From: Schistocephalus solidus
Lineage: Eukaryota; Platyhelminthes; Cestoda; Diphyllobothriidea; Diphyllobothriidae
NCBI GenBank assembly: GCA_017591395.1
Contig: WEDG01012179.1
Span: 48,654-112,653, forward strand
DNA length: 64,000 bases
Direction: 5' to 3'
Shown piece by piece: positions 37,601-52,600 of this stretch. Positions within the stretch are counted from its first letter, which is position 1, and each line of letters starts with the position of its first letter. Under the pieces are notes generated by a model. That model saw only the letters and a program-made list of their open reading frames with translations. It was not told the origin of the DNA and made no database searches. A program made the translations under genes and the position numbers.

Positions 37601-40600
37601 GGACATATAATATAGCATGATTGTTACGTATCAATTTAGGTGAAATGGCTCAACATCAGTAATTCTTGTGGGGTTTCTTGTAGTTACAACCGTGCTCAGA
37701 AAATTCATGCAAGTATCATAAGGTGCTCTTACAATCAGTTCTTTCAAACAGAAGAGCGTATCAGAGTTCAATCTTGTTTCACTGTTCTCTGTGCACCCCA
37801 TTTTGTTTGTGGGATTGATGTGGGAAGTCAGCATCTCAAAGGAGGAAGGTTTTATATCCCATGAGTTATCACTGAAACTCATTTCTTCCTAGGTCAATTT
37901 GACCCGTGACGTACTTCATACTTGTAACATTAGCGCTCATGTTTTTTCACCATCAAAGGCGGACATTAATGTCCCTAATATGCTTTCTTAGATTCATCAT
38001 GCTTAGTACTTTTTCCTCAGAAGTCAAGATTAGTCAGCAATTATGAATATTTAAGAATGATAGTTATCTTCATTTTTGAACAGCGTTACATCATTTATTT
38101 TAGTTGGACACACAGGTAAAGTTTTTCTGTGTTATCAAATAATTATCTTAACAGCAAGCTGTGTTTGACGCTTTAGGCTTGGCCAGAGGATGCTCTTGAA
38201 ATGGTGGCCAACACCTTTTTTGCTGACATCGAGTTGGAGGACAACGTGCGGCTGGCCATTGTTGATATTTGCAAATATTTCCATGAGAGTGTTCGTCTCC
38301 TATCCGAGCGGCAAGTTTTCAGAAGATTTTTTTCTTTTGTGTCCTCCCTGTTACGACCTAGACCTTGGGATGTTTTGTGTTCTACAAAGACTTAGGGCCC
38401 ATTAGTCATTCAGCTGCAGTGGAAAACAGTGGAATAAACTTAGCCATATACAAAAGCTCTAAGATCAAAATTTTTCTTGTTACCCAAATCCATCTTTATA
38501 TGCAGGGTGTTCTAAAAGTCACCCATGATTTTAATTAATTCTAAATATTATCCGAGAAACTAAGCATATTCATATATTTATCATCAACAAAGGATTAATT
38601 GCAGCTTTACTTGCTAGACTTGCCGTCATGTTCCAACACCTCGAAGACTAACGACATGAGCGTCTCTAGTTTTGACAGCTTTTAGAGACCTTCGGACGCA
38701 GGCCTCTCTGTCGTTTTGTTGCATATCCATCCTGACCTCTCCACAGACCGTGCGCATACTTTCCCAAAGTTGTGGCACATTAAGAGGTTTAGTGGCATAC
38801 AAATTGCTTTTGGTATAGCCCAAAGGAAAAATCGTACAAGGTATGAGGTTAGGGGAGTGTGGTGCCCATTTGATTGAACTTCTTCAACCGATTCATCGGT
38901 CAGAAAACATGCGGATCGGGAAATACCACGCTACTCGGGAGAGGTGAGAGAGGGCTCCGTCTTTTTTTAATAAATTACTTTGAAAGGTCATTTGTCGCCC
39001 GGATTTATGGAATAGCAAACTCCAGCAGCACCTCTTGGTAATGTCCCCGGATGCACCGCGGAAGAATAGTCCAACCAGCCCAGTGATAAGTATGGCGCAA
39101 AAAATCAGCAACTTTGGAGATCCCCATACATGCAACAGCATGTTTGTTGGGTTTACCTAAGCAGAGAGCTGATAGATAAACTCGCCGCTTAATCATAACT
39201 TTTCACAGAATTGAGGGTCGTTTTGGTAATGGTGAAAGAGTGATTCATACATTTACACAAGAGTATTATAATCTTCGGCTTAGAGCGTTTAAAGAACCGG
39301 AAGTCGGTTCATCAGCCTCCGAGGCATCCATCGAATTGAGCTTTTGTTGGTGCTGAATTCTAGCGCCGCCCTACGAATTGACTGACCCGGACTTTGCAAG
39401 AATGCCTGTTTCAGGAATTTGGTGGTTACGTTAGTGGTAGTGGTAGCAGGACACCGCCTGTATCGTTTTTTTTAAAAGAGATCCTGTTTCCAAAACTTTG
39501 TCATGGATAGCATAAATTTTGATAGTGTTATAGCAGTGTAATTGCCAGGGCACGCCCAGGGCGGCTCCGGCCGCGCCAGCCACCTGCGCCCTCTCCCATC
39601 TCCGGTCTTCTTGACTCTGTCTTGACACCGGGCTCAGGTGGGGGAGGAGGAGAGAGTGCGGTAGCTGCAGCGCAAGGCTACTATCACTTAAAACTAATTC
39701 ACGCGCAAGTCACCGTCCCTGCTCCACCCTTCCATGGAGCATACGGTGGACATCGTCGGACTACGACGGTCGAACTGTCAATGGCCATAAAGCCTATTTT
39801 ATTTTCCCTGAACTGCAGTAGAGGACTAACAAACGTCTTGCCTGGTGACGATTAGGCAAAGCTTCCCCCAAAGTCGATTGGCAATTCATAGGCAAGAGAA
39901 CGATATGCTTATAAAACTGTGAAACTGAAGTTGATTGTTTAATTTATCTTTGATTGATACCTTAAGATAATTAGGAAAAAGAGGTTCAAGTGACTTTGGG
40001 GCATCCTGTAGTACGTAAAATGTATACTTTTTAAAGAAAGCATTGTTCTTCTAAGGTCTAATATGTAACCTACCAGAAAACCATGATTAAATCACTAGTA
40101 TTCCACATGGAAAGTCAGTTTTTCCAGATCCAGAAAAATGTTAGATTACGAGATCTACTACTGGTGCTTTATCTGACCAGCCTTTCATTGGGCCCATATG
40201 TGTTAAAATCATTTTTAGGTCTTTCGGCTCTTTGGTTCGTCTGCCTTCAAGGCAGAATTTCTGATATTCATTAGACTTTGAGAATGTCACCATCATCTTT
40301 CTCATTCCCGAAAGCTGGAAGTTTTCTGTGCAGTAACACATCTTTAAAGTTTGATTCAACCCAAGTTACTCTTTCTTCAATCCGATCAGCTTCCTCAACG
40401 AACTGCGTCGACATAATTACGTTACTCCAACCTCTTATCTGGAGATGATACGCACCTTTAAGAAACTGCTGGGATTGAAGCGGGATGAGTTGACAATGAT
40501 GCGCAATCGCTACCTTACGGGTTTAGAGAAGCTAGAATTTGCAGCTGGGGAGGTCGGGAAGATGCAGATCGAACTGGTTGAACTTCAGCCACAGCTCATC

Positions 40601-43600
40601 GTCACCGGTCAGGAGACGGATAAGTTACTGGCCAAAGTCGCCAAAGACACCATTCAGGTGGAAGCGCAAAGAACTATTGTCGCTGCTGACCAACTAACTG
40701 CCAATCAACAGGCGGCAGCCGCACAGTCAATCAAAGACGAATGCGAGGCTGATCTGGCGGAGGCTTTGCCCGTCCTGAACGACGCTCTTGCCTCGCTGAA
40801 CACTCTCAAACAAAATGTAAGAACGCATCAGCGACTTCGGACGGTTTAACTATACTTTTATTTAAGCTCTAGCTTCGTATTTTCATGCTACTTTTCATAG
40901 GCCACACTGAACCAGCGCCCCATGTTTTCATTTACACTTTGTCGGCAGGGTATTGGAAGGCGTCTTGCTCATCGACCGTGCATGAAATTCCATTCAAGAA
41001 TCACTTGGAAATTGAAAATGGATGGATAAACCCAGCGTTTTTTTACTTAATCAATATCTATGATCTTGTATCTTATTGGACACCATCCTCTTCAAAGCCA
41101 GGGGCAGACCGATGATAATTGGTTTGGTCACACTGTTTACGTATCTCCGTGCCAAATTAAAGTAGAGCGCTCGTGGCAAGACGAAGAACAAGCATGATGG
41201 GAATGTTCGCAACAGACTGATAGAGGCCGAAACAAAGTTAAATAACTAGATAGCCGGGAGAACTCGTATAAATGGGTGATAAAAAGACGAAAACCGTAGT
41301 CATTTATGGGACTTGACTTCTGTTGGAAAGTCAAATAAATGATTAAGCAGCTTTCTTCTTCGTTGCTGTCCTTACTACTGTTGATTCTTTCGCTTTGCCA
41401 TGGTTCTTAGAGGCCCACATGAAACCGAATCCGAACTTAGAATCGATCGCTTCATGCATATGACGATTCCCTTGTAGCACTTTTGCATTGCAGAAACGAT
41501 ACAGTAGTAGGCTTTCGCAGGATGTTTCACGGCCTTAGCTGGGTATGATCGATGATGACAGTTGCTTTTTAAAGTTTTTTATTGTGCTCCAGTCGCAAAA
41601 GGTAGAAGAGATGCCTCATTTTTTCAAAGGAAACATTGTAAGCAGAAGACGAGCACAACCCCAAATGCAAGAAGCATTATTCCCCTCCATTTTCTCCCAC
41701 CGTTGCCACCAAATTTCAACGTGCACTGTTCAACGTTGATGTTAAATGTCCCATTAAAATATTTCTCGGAAGCTACAGGAGGATGGACAAACTACGCACA
41801 CTTTAATTAGCTTATCTCTATTTACATGACTGCCAAGGTGAATGACGTTCAGGAGAAGCATACTATGTTTCAAAGAACAGAAGTTTATTTTGTCATATAA
41901 GTATTTCCCGATTAGACTATACGTCAATCTAATGAATGCTTTGGGAAAAATTAGTACATGTTTCTTAGTCTACTTCAAAGACTAAAAGTGCGTTTCAGTA
42001 CTTGCATGTTGATCTTGGAGTGAAATATAAAACAAGTTAATAGTTATGAACTCGGTGTTACTACTTTATTCTGCTTTAAAGGAAGCTAAGTTAATAAGTC
42101 GTTCTGTAAAGCGAACAGGCATCCCAATGCCTATGGTCACGCCTGTGCAAAGCAATACAACCTTTTAGATCACACCCTTATTGTTGATGCCGAGTTTTTG
42201 GCCTATATTTCTAAAAATCGCCTCGATAATATTTTTGCAACGCCCTATCGTTATTATCTGACCCAAACCAAGCTTTCTTACAATCATACAGATGGACCAG
42301 GTGCTGTAATACTATTAAATACATGGAAATTTTTTCCGTTAATATAGTTTAGAAATACAATATACCCTGCAAGACCACCCAAGAAACTACGGTCTTTGTA
42401 TACCTAACGTCAGCCCCAGTATTGGCAGTACCTCCAGCCATTTATATCAATTAATAATATTGGCTAATTATTTTTTTAGATTTAAATGTAAACCTTCCTT
42501 CCGGCAAGTATTTTTGAAATCGGTTATTATAAACTGACCAACCTCTTTTTACTTTCCTCAAATCCAAAGGATATCACACTTGTAAAGTCAATGAAGAATC
42601 CACCCAGTGTTGTGAAACTGGTCATGGAGGCAGTTTGTATCATGTTGCAGGAAAAGCCTGAAAGAAAACCCGATCCTAGCTCTGGAAAGATGGTGGAAGA
42701 CTACTGGGGTGTATCCCTGAAGATCCTTGGAGATATAAAGTTTCTGGAGAAACTGAAATCCTATAACATTGACGCCATTCCAGCACCAGTCATGAAAAAG
42801 ATCCGAGACACCTACATTCCGAACGCTGACTTCGATCCGAAGATTGTGCGTAACGCCAGTACGGCCTGTGAAGGTCTTTGCAAGTGGATCATTGCTCTGG
42901 ACAAGTACGATGCTGTAGTAAAGATTGTAGGACCAAAGAAAGCTAAGCTGGCTGTTGCTGAGCAGGAGTTGGCAGTATCGGTGGGTTGAAGTTTGTTTAA
43001 TACTTTTACTCCTTTTCAAAGAGTAAACGGAGTGCTGAGAGACTTTTGCTAAATAACTTCTTTTAGTCTATTTTTTCATCAAATTCGGACGCACCGGCTT
43101 CACACGTCGTTACGGGAGGGTAACAGCGTCTTGAAGAAAAAAAATTAAAGCTAAAAGAAAGATAAGGAAGTATCCTGGCCCTCAGCCCGCATCTGTGTTG
43201 GAAACGAATGAGAGAAGTGCTTATGCATAATAAATTAACAAATTTCTGCCGCATTCGAGTAGCGGATATTGCTCTGGTATATCACCTAGACTAATGTTCT
43301 CCACCGCACAGGCGTTGGTCGAACAACAGGCTTAATCCAAAGAGACCTGCCTAGAATATATCATGCAAACTTCTAATACCCCTCGAAAAACATTAAAGCT
43401 TACTCGATATTATACCAGAAACTTGAGATGGTCTTTACATTGTGCGAAGAAGAAGAGGGTAGTGGCATACGAATTGAAACACCGCGCAAACTCAGGGGAT
43501 GTTGTAGTTCGATCCCCTTCCCCAGCCAGCTTTTCCTTTTGTGTGAATTTTGTCCCTATTCCTTGGCTGTCTTAGTTAAATACGTCTTAAATCACGTTCA

Positions 43601-46600
43601 CCGTAACAATCGAACTACATTTTAAACGAGGGACGACTATTTTTAAACGCTTTACGAATGGAGGTCTGGAGTGGTAGTCGAATTTATCCATACTGAAGTG
43701 AGTTGACAGCGCTAAGATCTCCTGTTCCTTAAAGGGAACCAAATTACAAGTGTCTGTTCTTCCTCGGTTTATTGAAAGTACTTCTGGAAACAGAAGGTAC
43801 TTGCTCGCCTTTCCCATAAACGGAAATGTAGTTTGTCGCTCTTCACTTGCACTATTCGACTGCACTATTATAAACCTAAGACGGAGATTGATAATTACAT
43901 AAATCGCGTTTTTCACAAAAGCCCTCCTTTATTTAGCTGAATCCAACACTATAATTTTCAGTATCTCTGCACCAAAACATTAAATTTCTTATAAAATTGA
44001 CCCTTGAACAAGAAATTAGCAAATTTGCAATATTTTACGGGGGAATTTAATTTTGCCTTTGGGACTGTTGCAAAAGTGACCCTGCAGGTTTCAGCCCAGT
44101 GTATCCCACTGAAGTCTAAGGAGTCTGCTTTATCTTTTTACCATAGAGTAAAAGGTTAGCTGAAAAGAAGGCAATTTTGGACGCTGTTGAGGCAAAGATG
44201 CAAAAGCTGCAAGCAGAACTGGATGCCACACAGAAAAAGAAACGGGATTTGGAAGATAGTATTGACCTATGCGGCAAAAATTGGATCGCGCGGAGAAACT
44301 AATCAGCGGTTTGGGTGGTGAGAAAACACGCTGGACTGAATCCGCACAAATGCTCAAGGTAGGTCGTAGTTGTATGCTATGAAAGTCACGCCCTCCGTTT
44401 TCCTTACCTTAAATGTATTAACCAGCATATGTTCAAAATGCCTCGTTCACCTTGGCTAACGCCATATAATTTTGTAAATCTGCTTATGGAGCTTAATGAA
44501 AAACCATCCTCATTACACAGGAAGATTTTACTCTGATGTATAAATTACTTATGATAGTTATAATAAATACTTATTTCATATCTAGACTTCATTCTCAGAT
44601 TCTCAGGAAAGATAAATGTGTCTTGCAGTCCTGCGATCATATGACAGAGCTAGAATCCGCTAGTTCAGTTGGCTTTGGGCTCGAACAAATGCTCAATGAC
44701 CCTTTCAACACGAGTTGAAATTTGGGGTTAAAAAAAAACACTAGGGAGTGCGGTACAACCGATAAAAGTCAGTTATTTAGCCAGAAATCGCGTTTTCGTG
44801 TCTCCATTCCTTGTTTCGATGACTGGGCATGACCTTTGAACATCAGAAGATGCCATGAACTGCTAAAATGTGGCCCTTTTCGGTTGCCTGTAATGACCGT
44901 GTGCTCTAACGTCTGATTTAATATTTTGCAGGAAAAATACTATAACATTACTGGAGATGTTCTCCTTGGAGCCGGAGTCGTTGCTTATCTTGGTGCCTTC
45001 ACTGTCGACTTTCGTAAGGGCATAACAGATGAATGGCTTGCGCTGTGTCAAAGACTCGAAGTTCCATGCTCCAAAGTCTTCAAAATTGCCGATACGCTGG
45101 GTGATGCTGTAAAGATTCGCGCGTGGAATATTGCCGGACTCCCAGTTGACAGTTTCTCCGTTGATAATGGTATAATTGTATCTAATTCCAATCGCTGGCC
45201 ACTATGCATAGATCCCCAAGGTAAGCTTCTTGACTGATGACATTTGAATTACGTTATTGTCCCAAATTGTCCTTCACGGTATTGAAACGGCTGAAACTAT
45301 TGGTCTTATCTACCTACGTATCACTTGTTAACGATACCCTATTGTGGACCACATGCGAAGCATACTTTTGTTTGGACTGATGTAGTCACTACATAAATGG
45401 ACCATAAATGTGATTTGGTGATGTAGGAAGTGATTTACTTCGTTGAACCACATGGTGTAGATAATTTAGTGCTTTTCAGTGAGGTCGAGGTTGAGACACC
45501 AACAGAAGCAATAAGGACTTCAGGTCGACTTCGGTTTTGAGTATAAGTGCACAGTTTGAGGATGAATGGGAGTGTGACCGTGCGGAACCACAACGCAGCA
45601 TCGCCTGGTCAGTGGTATGACCTTTTATTCTGGTGTCATCCTGGGCGCTACGATGTTGGCTGTTGGCTACAAAGTCAACAGATCCGTCCTTCCCCGTGAA
45701 TCTCCAGCTTAATCATTTCTACAATATTTCCTTGAGGAGTAACCGTCTACGTGCAAAATTCGTCGTTTTGTTACCATATTAGGAAATTGTAGTAATCTGT
45801 TTAGACCATGGTTTCCCATTGTGGACATCGTCAAGCCCATCACCACCTAGCCCAGTTTAACCTTCTTTCACTTTGAGTGGTATTTACTACATTGAATTAT
45901 TAAAATCAGCTCATTAGGTAGTACTTATTGCCATCATGAGTCCACCCGAGGGCTTTTTGTAGCATCCCTCCACGTCATTGTCATTTAACTTTTCTGAAAA
46001 CACCCAGAATCGCTGATCTTACAATCCGGCCGATAGGTTTGAATGACTTTGGCATTAAAATACAAGCGGGTTCAGCCAGCCAGAGCCGACCCCGCCTCAA
46101 GTAACGCAACACACGAACACGTTACCTTAAGATGCTCGACCTTACTCCAGCAATCGCGTAAACTCAACCAATACTGCGGTCCCGCTCTTTCGAGTTTTAC
46201 CTAACATCGCCAGTGCGCGGACTGAATTCATGAAAAGATCACATTCTGCCGCCTTCCGAGCCTTGAGGTCCGCTGTAGTCACCGGTTTGCTTCATACACT
46301 GTGCACTTGGTTACTGAGATTTTTCCACGTTGGATCTGTCCAGGATTGTGGACCTATCTGCAAGCGATGCAACTGACTTATAAAAGACCACAATAGGAGA
46401 AATGATCTAGAACCAGCGGGAAGCAGTCACAGCGCACCTTCCAAAAGAGATGAAATCTAATTTCTAAGGACCTTTGTACCTACCTGCTAACATGCACTGA
46501 AAAGTAGCACTTATGGACTTAAAGTTGTGTGCATTAATGCGGTTACAACTTTCGTACAAACTTGCCGTATTCGTATTCCGCTTTCGAGTATGTTGTCCTT

Positions 46601-49600
46601 AATTTTTATAACATACATTTTAACGGACTGTTACCATCTTTTCACAGGCTCCCCCATTTTGTAATGATGCGTTAATGCGTCTTCAAATAGCGGACGTTCG
46701 AATCTCGGTTGTGCTAATTTGTAATTTAATTACTTAAGATATATCCATGTGGGCACAGGGACGGTGATTGCACGTGAATTTCATAAAGACAGTAGACTTG
46801 CGCCGCCTCTACCACACCCTCTCATCCCTGAACCACCTGGGCCCCCGGTCCTGACGGCGTCAAGAAGACTGGAAGCGGAAGCAGGCGCAGTGGCTAAAAA
46901 TGCTACACAGCGCGTCTATGTGTGCCACCCTAGCCTGATCCGCGAGCGACGGACCAGGATTTCACACAAACAACAAAGGGGCAGCTTGGATCCAAACTTA
47001 CTGCGATTTTCAGTGGGGGCACATTAAGAAGAAGCCATCGCAGCCTGACTCTTCGTCCTTAGAGGAGGGCCGATTTATCCCATCAGTTAGCAGCCTTCTA
47101 AGCCACGGCTTTTAGCGCATCTTGATAATTTAAAGTGCTTTCGGTTGTTTATAAACAGGAATGCGCGCGGAGGTGACGTGGGGACAGAGTCCCCAGAGTC
47201 GATCTCACCCACTCTTCCTTCTCCCAAACATCTGTCCACTTTGCGAGCCTGTCGGTCATCTGATGCGTTTATTGGACGCAGGTGGATGGCTCGGCGAGCC
47301 CAGACGCCCAGGCCTGTGACCACAACCCCAATATATGGCATTTGTTATGGCTGCACATCCCCCATTAATGCGTGCAACGTCCTAATCATTAGTTGCAACG
47401 TTTTCTACTATAATTTAAAAATGTGTGTCTAAAAGAAACGCCAGGCAGTTTACAAAAATGTAGAAGCACTCAAAAAAGGGCGATTCGCGTGCTCGTACGG
47501 AGGCAATCATTATGTATCCTTGCATTTTGGAGAAGCTGTAGTCAGAACGGACCATTGCAATGCCTGCGAGACAGTAGACTTTAGTCATTAATTAAGAACT
47601 ACGAGCAAGCCTCAGAGTGAACATCTATCAGTCAATTTGACGTACAAGTTAGAAGAAAAAGGAGTCTATCCAATACTTTCGGCTACCTTGGAAAGGGTAA
47701 GATTCGTATGCGATTCTGACGCAATGACGTGAAAGCATACTACGGTCTGTAACTTGTGGTTGGGATTGCTCTTTTGCTATCTATATCAAGCTTAGCTGCC
47801 ACGCGAGCTTCTATTTTCCTCCTTCCGTCGCCCAAATGCGAGGATATTATACTCCGAACAACCGAAGGGAACATTGGCTAATAAGCGCACTCGTTGGACA
47901 TGGTTACTATACTTCGGACGCAAGCCACCCGGCACAAATTCTGTGGTTCAGTGATCCTGTCTGTGAGAACCCGGTATTGTCCAGAGTCTACCCTCGTTAG
48001 TGTTCTAACTTTCGATTTTCGCACCGTCTATATTGTAGTTAAGCTTCTCTTTACCCCTTCTTTTCAGGCCAGGCTAACAAATGGATCAAAAACATGGAGA
48101 AAAATAACAGTTTAAAGGTTTGCAAGCTCACTGACAATACGTACATTCGAACTCTGGAGAATGCTATCCAGTTTGGTATGCCTGTTCTGCTAGAAAATAT
48201 CGGTGAGGAGTTAGATCCCATCCTTGATCCCGTCCTGCAGCAGCTTATCTATCACAGCGCTGGTTCGGATTACATTCGTCTGGGTGATAGCGTCCTCGAA
48301 TACAACAGAGATTTCAAACTCTATTTAACTACACGCCTACGCAACCCCCATTATCTGCCAGAAATTTCGGTCAAAGTTTGTCTCCTTAACTTCATGATTA
48401 CTCCACTGGGTCTCACGGACCAACTTTTGGGTATAGTTGCAGCCATGGAGAAGCCGGAGTTGGAGGCCTTGAAGAACCAACTGATTTTAGAGTCTGCTGA
48501 TAACAAACGAAAACTGAAGGAATTGGAGGACAAGATCTTAGAGGTGCTTAGTTCCTCCGAGGGAAACATTCTGGAGGACGAGACCGCCATCAACATTCTT
48601 TCCTCTTCCAAAACGCTCAGCGCTCAGATCACGGAGAAGCAAGCGGTCGCCGAAAAGACCCAGATCGAGATTGACACAACTCGGAGTGGCTATATTCCAG
48701 TTGCTAACCACGGTGCCATCCTCTTCTTTTGCATTTCTGACCTCGGAAACATTGATCCCATGTACCAGTACTCGCTGGTTTGGTTTATCAATCTTTTCAT
48801 TTCGGTGAGCCCTGTGATGGACGTTTTTTCCTTAATTTTAGGATTTGCAATGGGCTCCTTGAACATTTGGTACGATAGGCATATTGACTATTATCAATAA
48901 AATTAGTATAGGTTCTTAGAGTACTCTAGTCTCTTTTGGATAGATTGAAGATAAATATCCAATCTTTGTTTTGGCGACGACTGGCTGAATGCTTCCCGGA
49001 GCAACTAGTCATTAGATTAAAATTTTCCCGGAATTTCACATCCAACAATCTGGTGGAGACACATATTTTTCAAGAAGCTCTTAAGAGCTCAAATGACTGG
49101 TAAAAATCCTCTACGAAAAGCTTAGTTTATTTCGGCTTTCCTTTTTAACTCTCTTAGCGTAAGATTTACAGCGTCCATGTCAAGCAATACATTCGTATTT
49201 TAGTCCATTTCAAACAGTCAGCCGTCGGATGACCTAAGCAAACGAATCCAAATACTCAATGAAAACTTCTCTATGGTCATATACAGAAATGTTTGTCGTT
49301 CGCTGTTTGAGCAACACAAACTCCTCTTCTCGCTGACAATGTGCGTGGCTTTACTGAAGGCAAGGTAAGCTGGCATCAAGGCATCCCTGCTCCAATTTGT
49401 GTTCCTGTTTTCCTTCAACTAACATAATTAGAGTTGACAATAGGTAGCATTACATGCTTTCGCTCTCTGCCATATTTTATAGCGGCAAGTAATACATGCT
49501 GCGTAACTAGTAAATAAATTCAAGTGGAATGCGAAAATGGTTCTGGAGTCCAGTGACGCTACAGGTATAACTCAGCTCCTTTGTTGGCATTTTCAAAACA

Positions 49601-52600
49601 AAATCTGTTCTTTTTGCGTGGGAAGACTAAATGAAAACTTCAGTTTCTATTCAATCAAAAATCGGAATCACCAAGGCAAGCCGAAACTCCTCATTTCATT
49701 TTGCAGTCGGAGTGATTGTCGAAAGCTGCATCCATGTGGCTTTATATATTCTTGTTTAACTAGCTTATTACTACTCACTCCTTAGATCTCTCCCAGACCA
49801 TCTGTAATTTAAGGTTGGTGGAAGTAAGGGTTATTTGGGTGGAGCAATTAAATTGACGGTAATTTGTAAGGCAAATCGCACGAATGTGCGCATTCCGTGT
49901 TTTGTTTGTGCGTCAATTAGAACGATGAAGGTGTTATATTTTCAAAGCTATGCACCAATCTGATGTAATTTATTAAAAGCAACTTATCAGTACTTCTCAA
50001 AAACCAACTCCCACAACGACACATTGGTATATCCCACGCCGTCATATGTCATGGGACGTAAACCTACCTATATTATTGAAATGTAATAAAAATCATCGCG
50101 TCAAAAGTCATTAGTGCGATTACAAGATAATAAGGTTAATGGAAGGTAAAGAAGTACGATGGTAATTATGCTGCGATTGTGCCTACCCAAAGTCGGTTCG
50201 CCATTGCACTTCAACCGCAAAGCTACTGGCGTCAGTGTAGGTTAATTCTACATTTAATCCGAGCGTAGGAAGGTAGTGATTGACCGGATAGCGTGCCAAC
50301 ATCAAATGATGTGGTCATTATGTGTCATACGTTACGGTAGATTTGCTGTCATGAACTATCAACTGAAATTCTGAAGTGTTTTCGATTCAAAAAGACTACA
50401 TGCCTAGGGTTTTAATATTGATTATAGTGCAGCATAATCCTAAGATAAACCTGTCACGCTAGGATGCCGATTTTTTTAAGGATTTTATTTTCAACCGCCT
50501 GCAAAAAATTACCCTCTGTAGGATGATTTTGCCTGATGGATTTCCGACATATTTAAAAATTAAGATATATTTTACAAAAAACACGAACAAAAATCTTTCC
50601 TGTAATCATTTGGTAACACAGTACATCTTCTTCAACACTTATCCTTGAAAAGGTATTGTTCAGTTTTAAAAACGCTTACAATTATGAGATGTTTTAAGAC
50701 CAGGAAATGTCCATTCCTGAAGCATCGTATATATGCATTTATTAATGATGCTTAAAATGAATAAAATATGGTTCACATATAGGGCAGACTTATATGGGCA
50801 AGATATACATATGTCTTCCTTCTAACGCCAAGAAAGGACTGATTTTCCTTAGATTGAATCCATGCAGCGAGTACGTTGCAAACCCTGCGCGCAAGTATAC
50901 CAGCAGGTCGAGTTCAAAATTATTCGGCGTTCGAATAAGTTTTTAAAATGGAAAGATACACTTTCATCAAGTTTAAAATTTTAATAAAACTTATTTGCTA
51001 ACAAACGAGGATAAGAAAGAATATTTTTGTGAGTGTTTTGCTGAAAATTACCTGTATTTATAAACACATCGAAAAACAAGGATAAAAAGTCAAATAACTT
51101 AAGCAGTCATGTATTACAGAATGTAGTATTTGCAAACGAACGGAAAGAAAATCTAACCGAAGCCTAAATCCTGACGTTACTTTATTATCTTTGGACTTTT
51201 CCAGGTGTTGCAAATTCTGGGGTTGGGTATGACTGGCTGATGAACGCTAATAAGCCCGAAATGGCCATTTCAGGGTCCCGTGTCATTGTCAGTAATGTAT
51301 TTCCGCCCTTATCACTAGCCGCTGTGTGGCTGATGGTGGGGTTCAAAAGAGAGTTTCAAGGCATAACGGGTCGAGGATGTCCCATGACGTGATCGGTGGG
51401 TTCCCCACCAACACCTGTCCAAGCGTATTAAGTAACAACGATAGTGCTCAAATTCTGAGATTAACTGTAAGTGAGTCTTACAAATTGTCCCCATCACGAC
51501 CAACAGAACGTGGGTCTGTTTAAGCCATTTGCCTTTATAGCAAGCTTCCAGAATCCCGGTTAGAAACACGAACCCTCACATACTGGAATTTTATATGGTT
51601 GATTGTCTGAGGGCTGCAAATAGGCCATACCTAGTCCTCCTAACTTCTCTTGCCTTTCTTGTTGATACTCTGCAGACAGAAAATAAGCGTCAAGGAAATG
51701 CCTGCCATCGCAACTTAGGACACGCTGGTTTCTCAAAATGTTCACTTATCATCTTTCATTTCAATGGTGAATATAAACTGTAAATAAAAGACTGTGGTCA
51801 TCCGATATACCACTATGAGCATACCTTGGTAGATTTTACTTCAGTATGTCGTATTTCCATCAGTTACTGTTACCAATCCCTTAATCCTTCGTTGTCTGTG
51901 TGCAATTAAGACAAGGAAAAATTGAGTAAGTACTTTATGTAGAATTCGAATCATAATAGGCTTTCAGGCATTTCAACTTAGGAGTTAACCCTTACACGGT
52001 CGACTTTTGTCGCCCGCTTAATGATTATACCGACCATGGAGAGGTTCGTATTACGTCAGCTTTTTAAAGAATTTTTCAGTGCGCATAGAATGAGAGTTCG
52101 TATTTTGTGATGATTGGCTAAATTCGTACTTTCAGTATCCAAAGGTATTCAGCATTTTAGTTTCGATTTAGTATCATGAGTCCTGTTTCCATTCATTCAT
52201 ACTGATAATCACATAAAATTACTCTCAATCGTCTTGGAAAATCTGATTAACAAACGTTATCTCTGTTTTTGTTCGTTGTTCTAAAAAATTTGATTCGTCC
52301 GTCTCCATGGCCAAAACTGAACCACAATTTATCAGTCCAGATTACTCACCTTCATTGTATAGCATTCCATGTATAACGTGGCAATGGTCCTTCAATCGGC
52401 AGTATTCAACTGATATCTACTTCTGAGACCAAGCTGAAGGAATTCTCGCGGCTTTCAACAGCCTACCTACTATACTGGATGTCCTTCTTGTCACCAATGC
52501 TCTCGTTATGACCAACTTGCCTTCCAAAAGTTATTTTATCCTCTCGTAACTTGGAGGCAGCTGAATGGTCTGGACGATCCAGTCGTTCAGATTACAATGG

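Larger units (their letters stand above)
38311..40389. other. Intron 14, GC-AG type
   Basis: The 5' splice site is gcaagt and the 3' site is ccgatcag. It contains a DDE transposon relic (38503-39260) and a reversed copy of the ~0.69 kb repeat (39541-39790). Confidence 0.85.

Noticed and set aside
43587..43916. Minus-strand frame with a stretch like the N-terminal region of some reverse transcriptases ([12 protein letters not shown])
   Set aside because: Similarity is limited to about ten residues and no catalytic block follows; could be chance.
44147..44358. Frameshift explained by a tiny intron within exon 17
   Set aside because: No GT-AG or GC-AG pair around the A run would restore the frame, and no conserved residues are missing.
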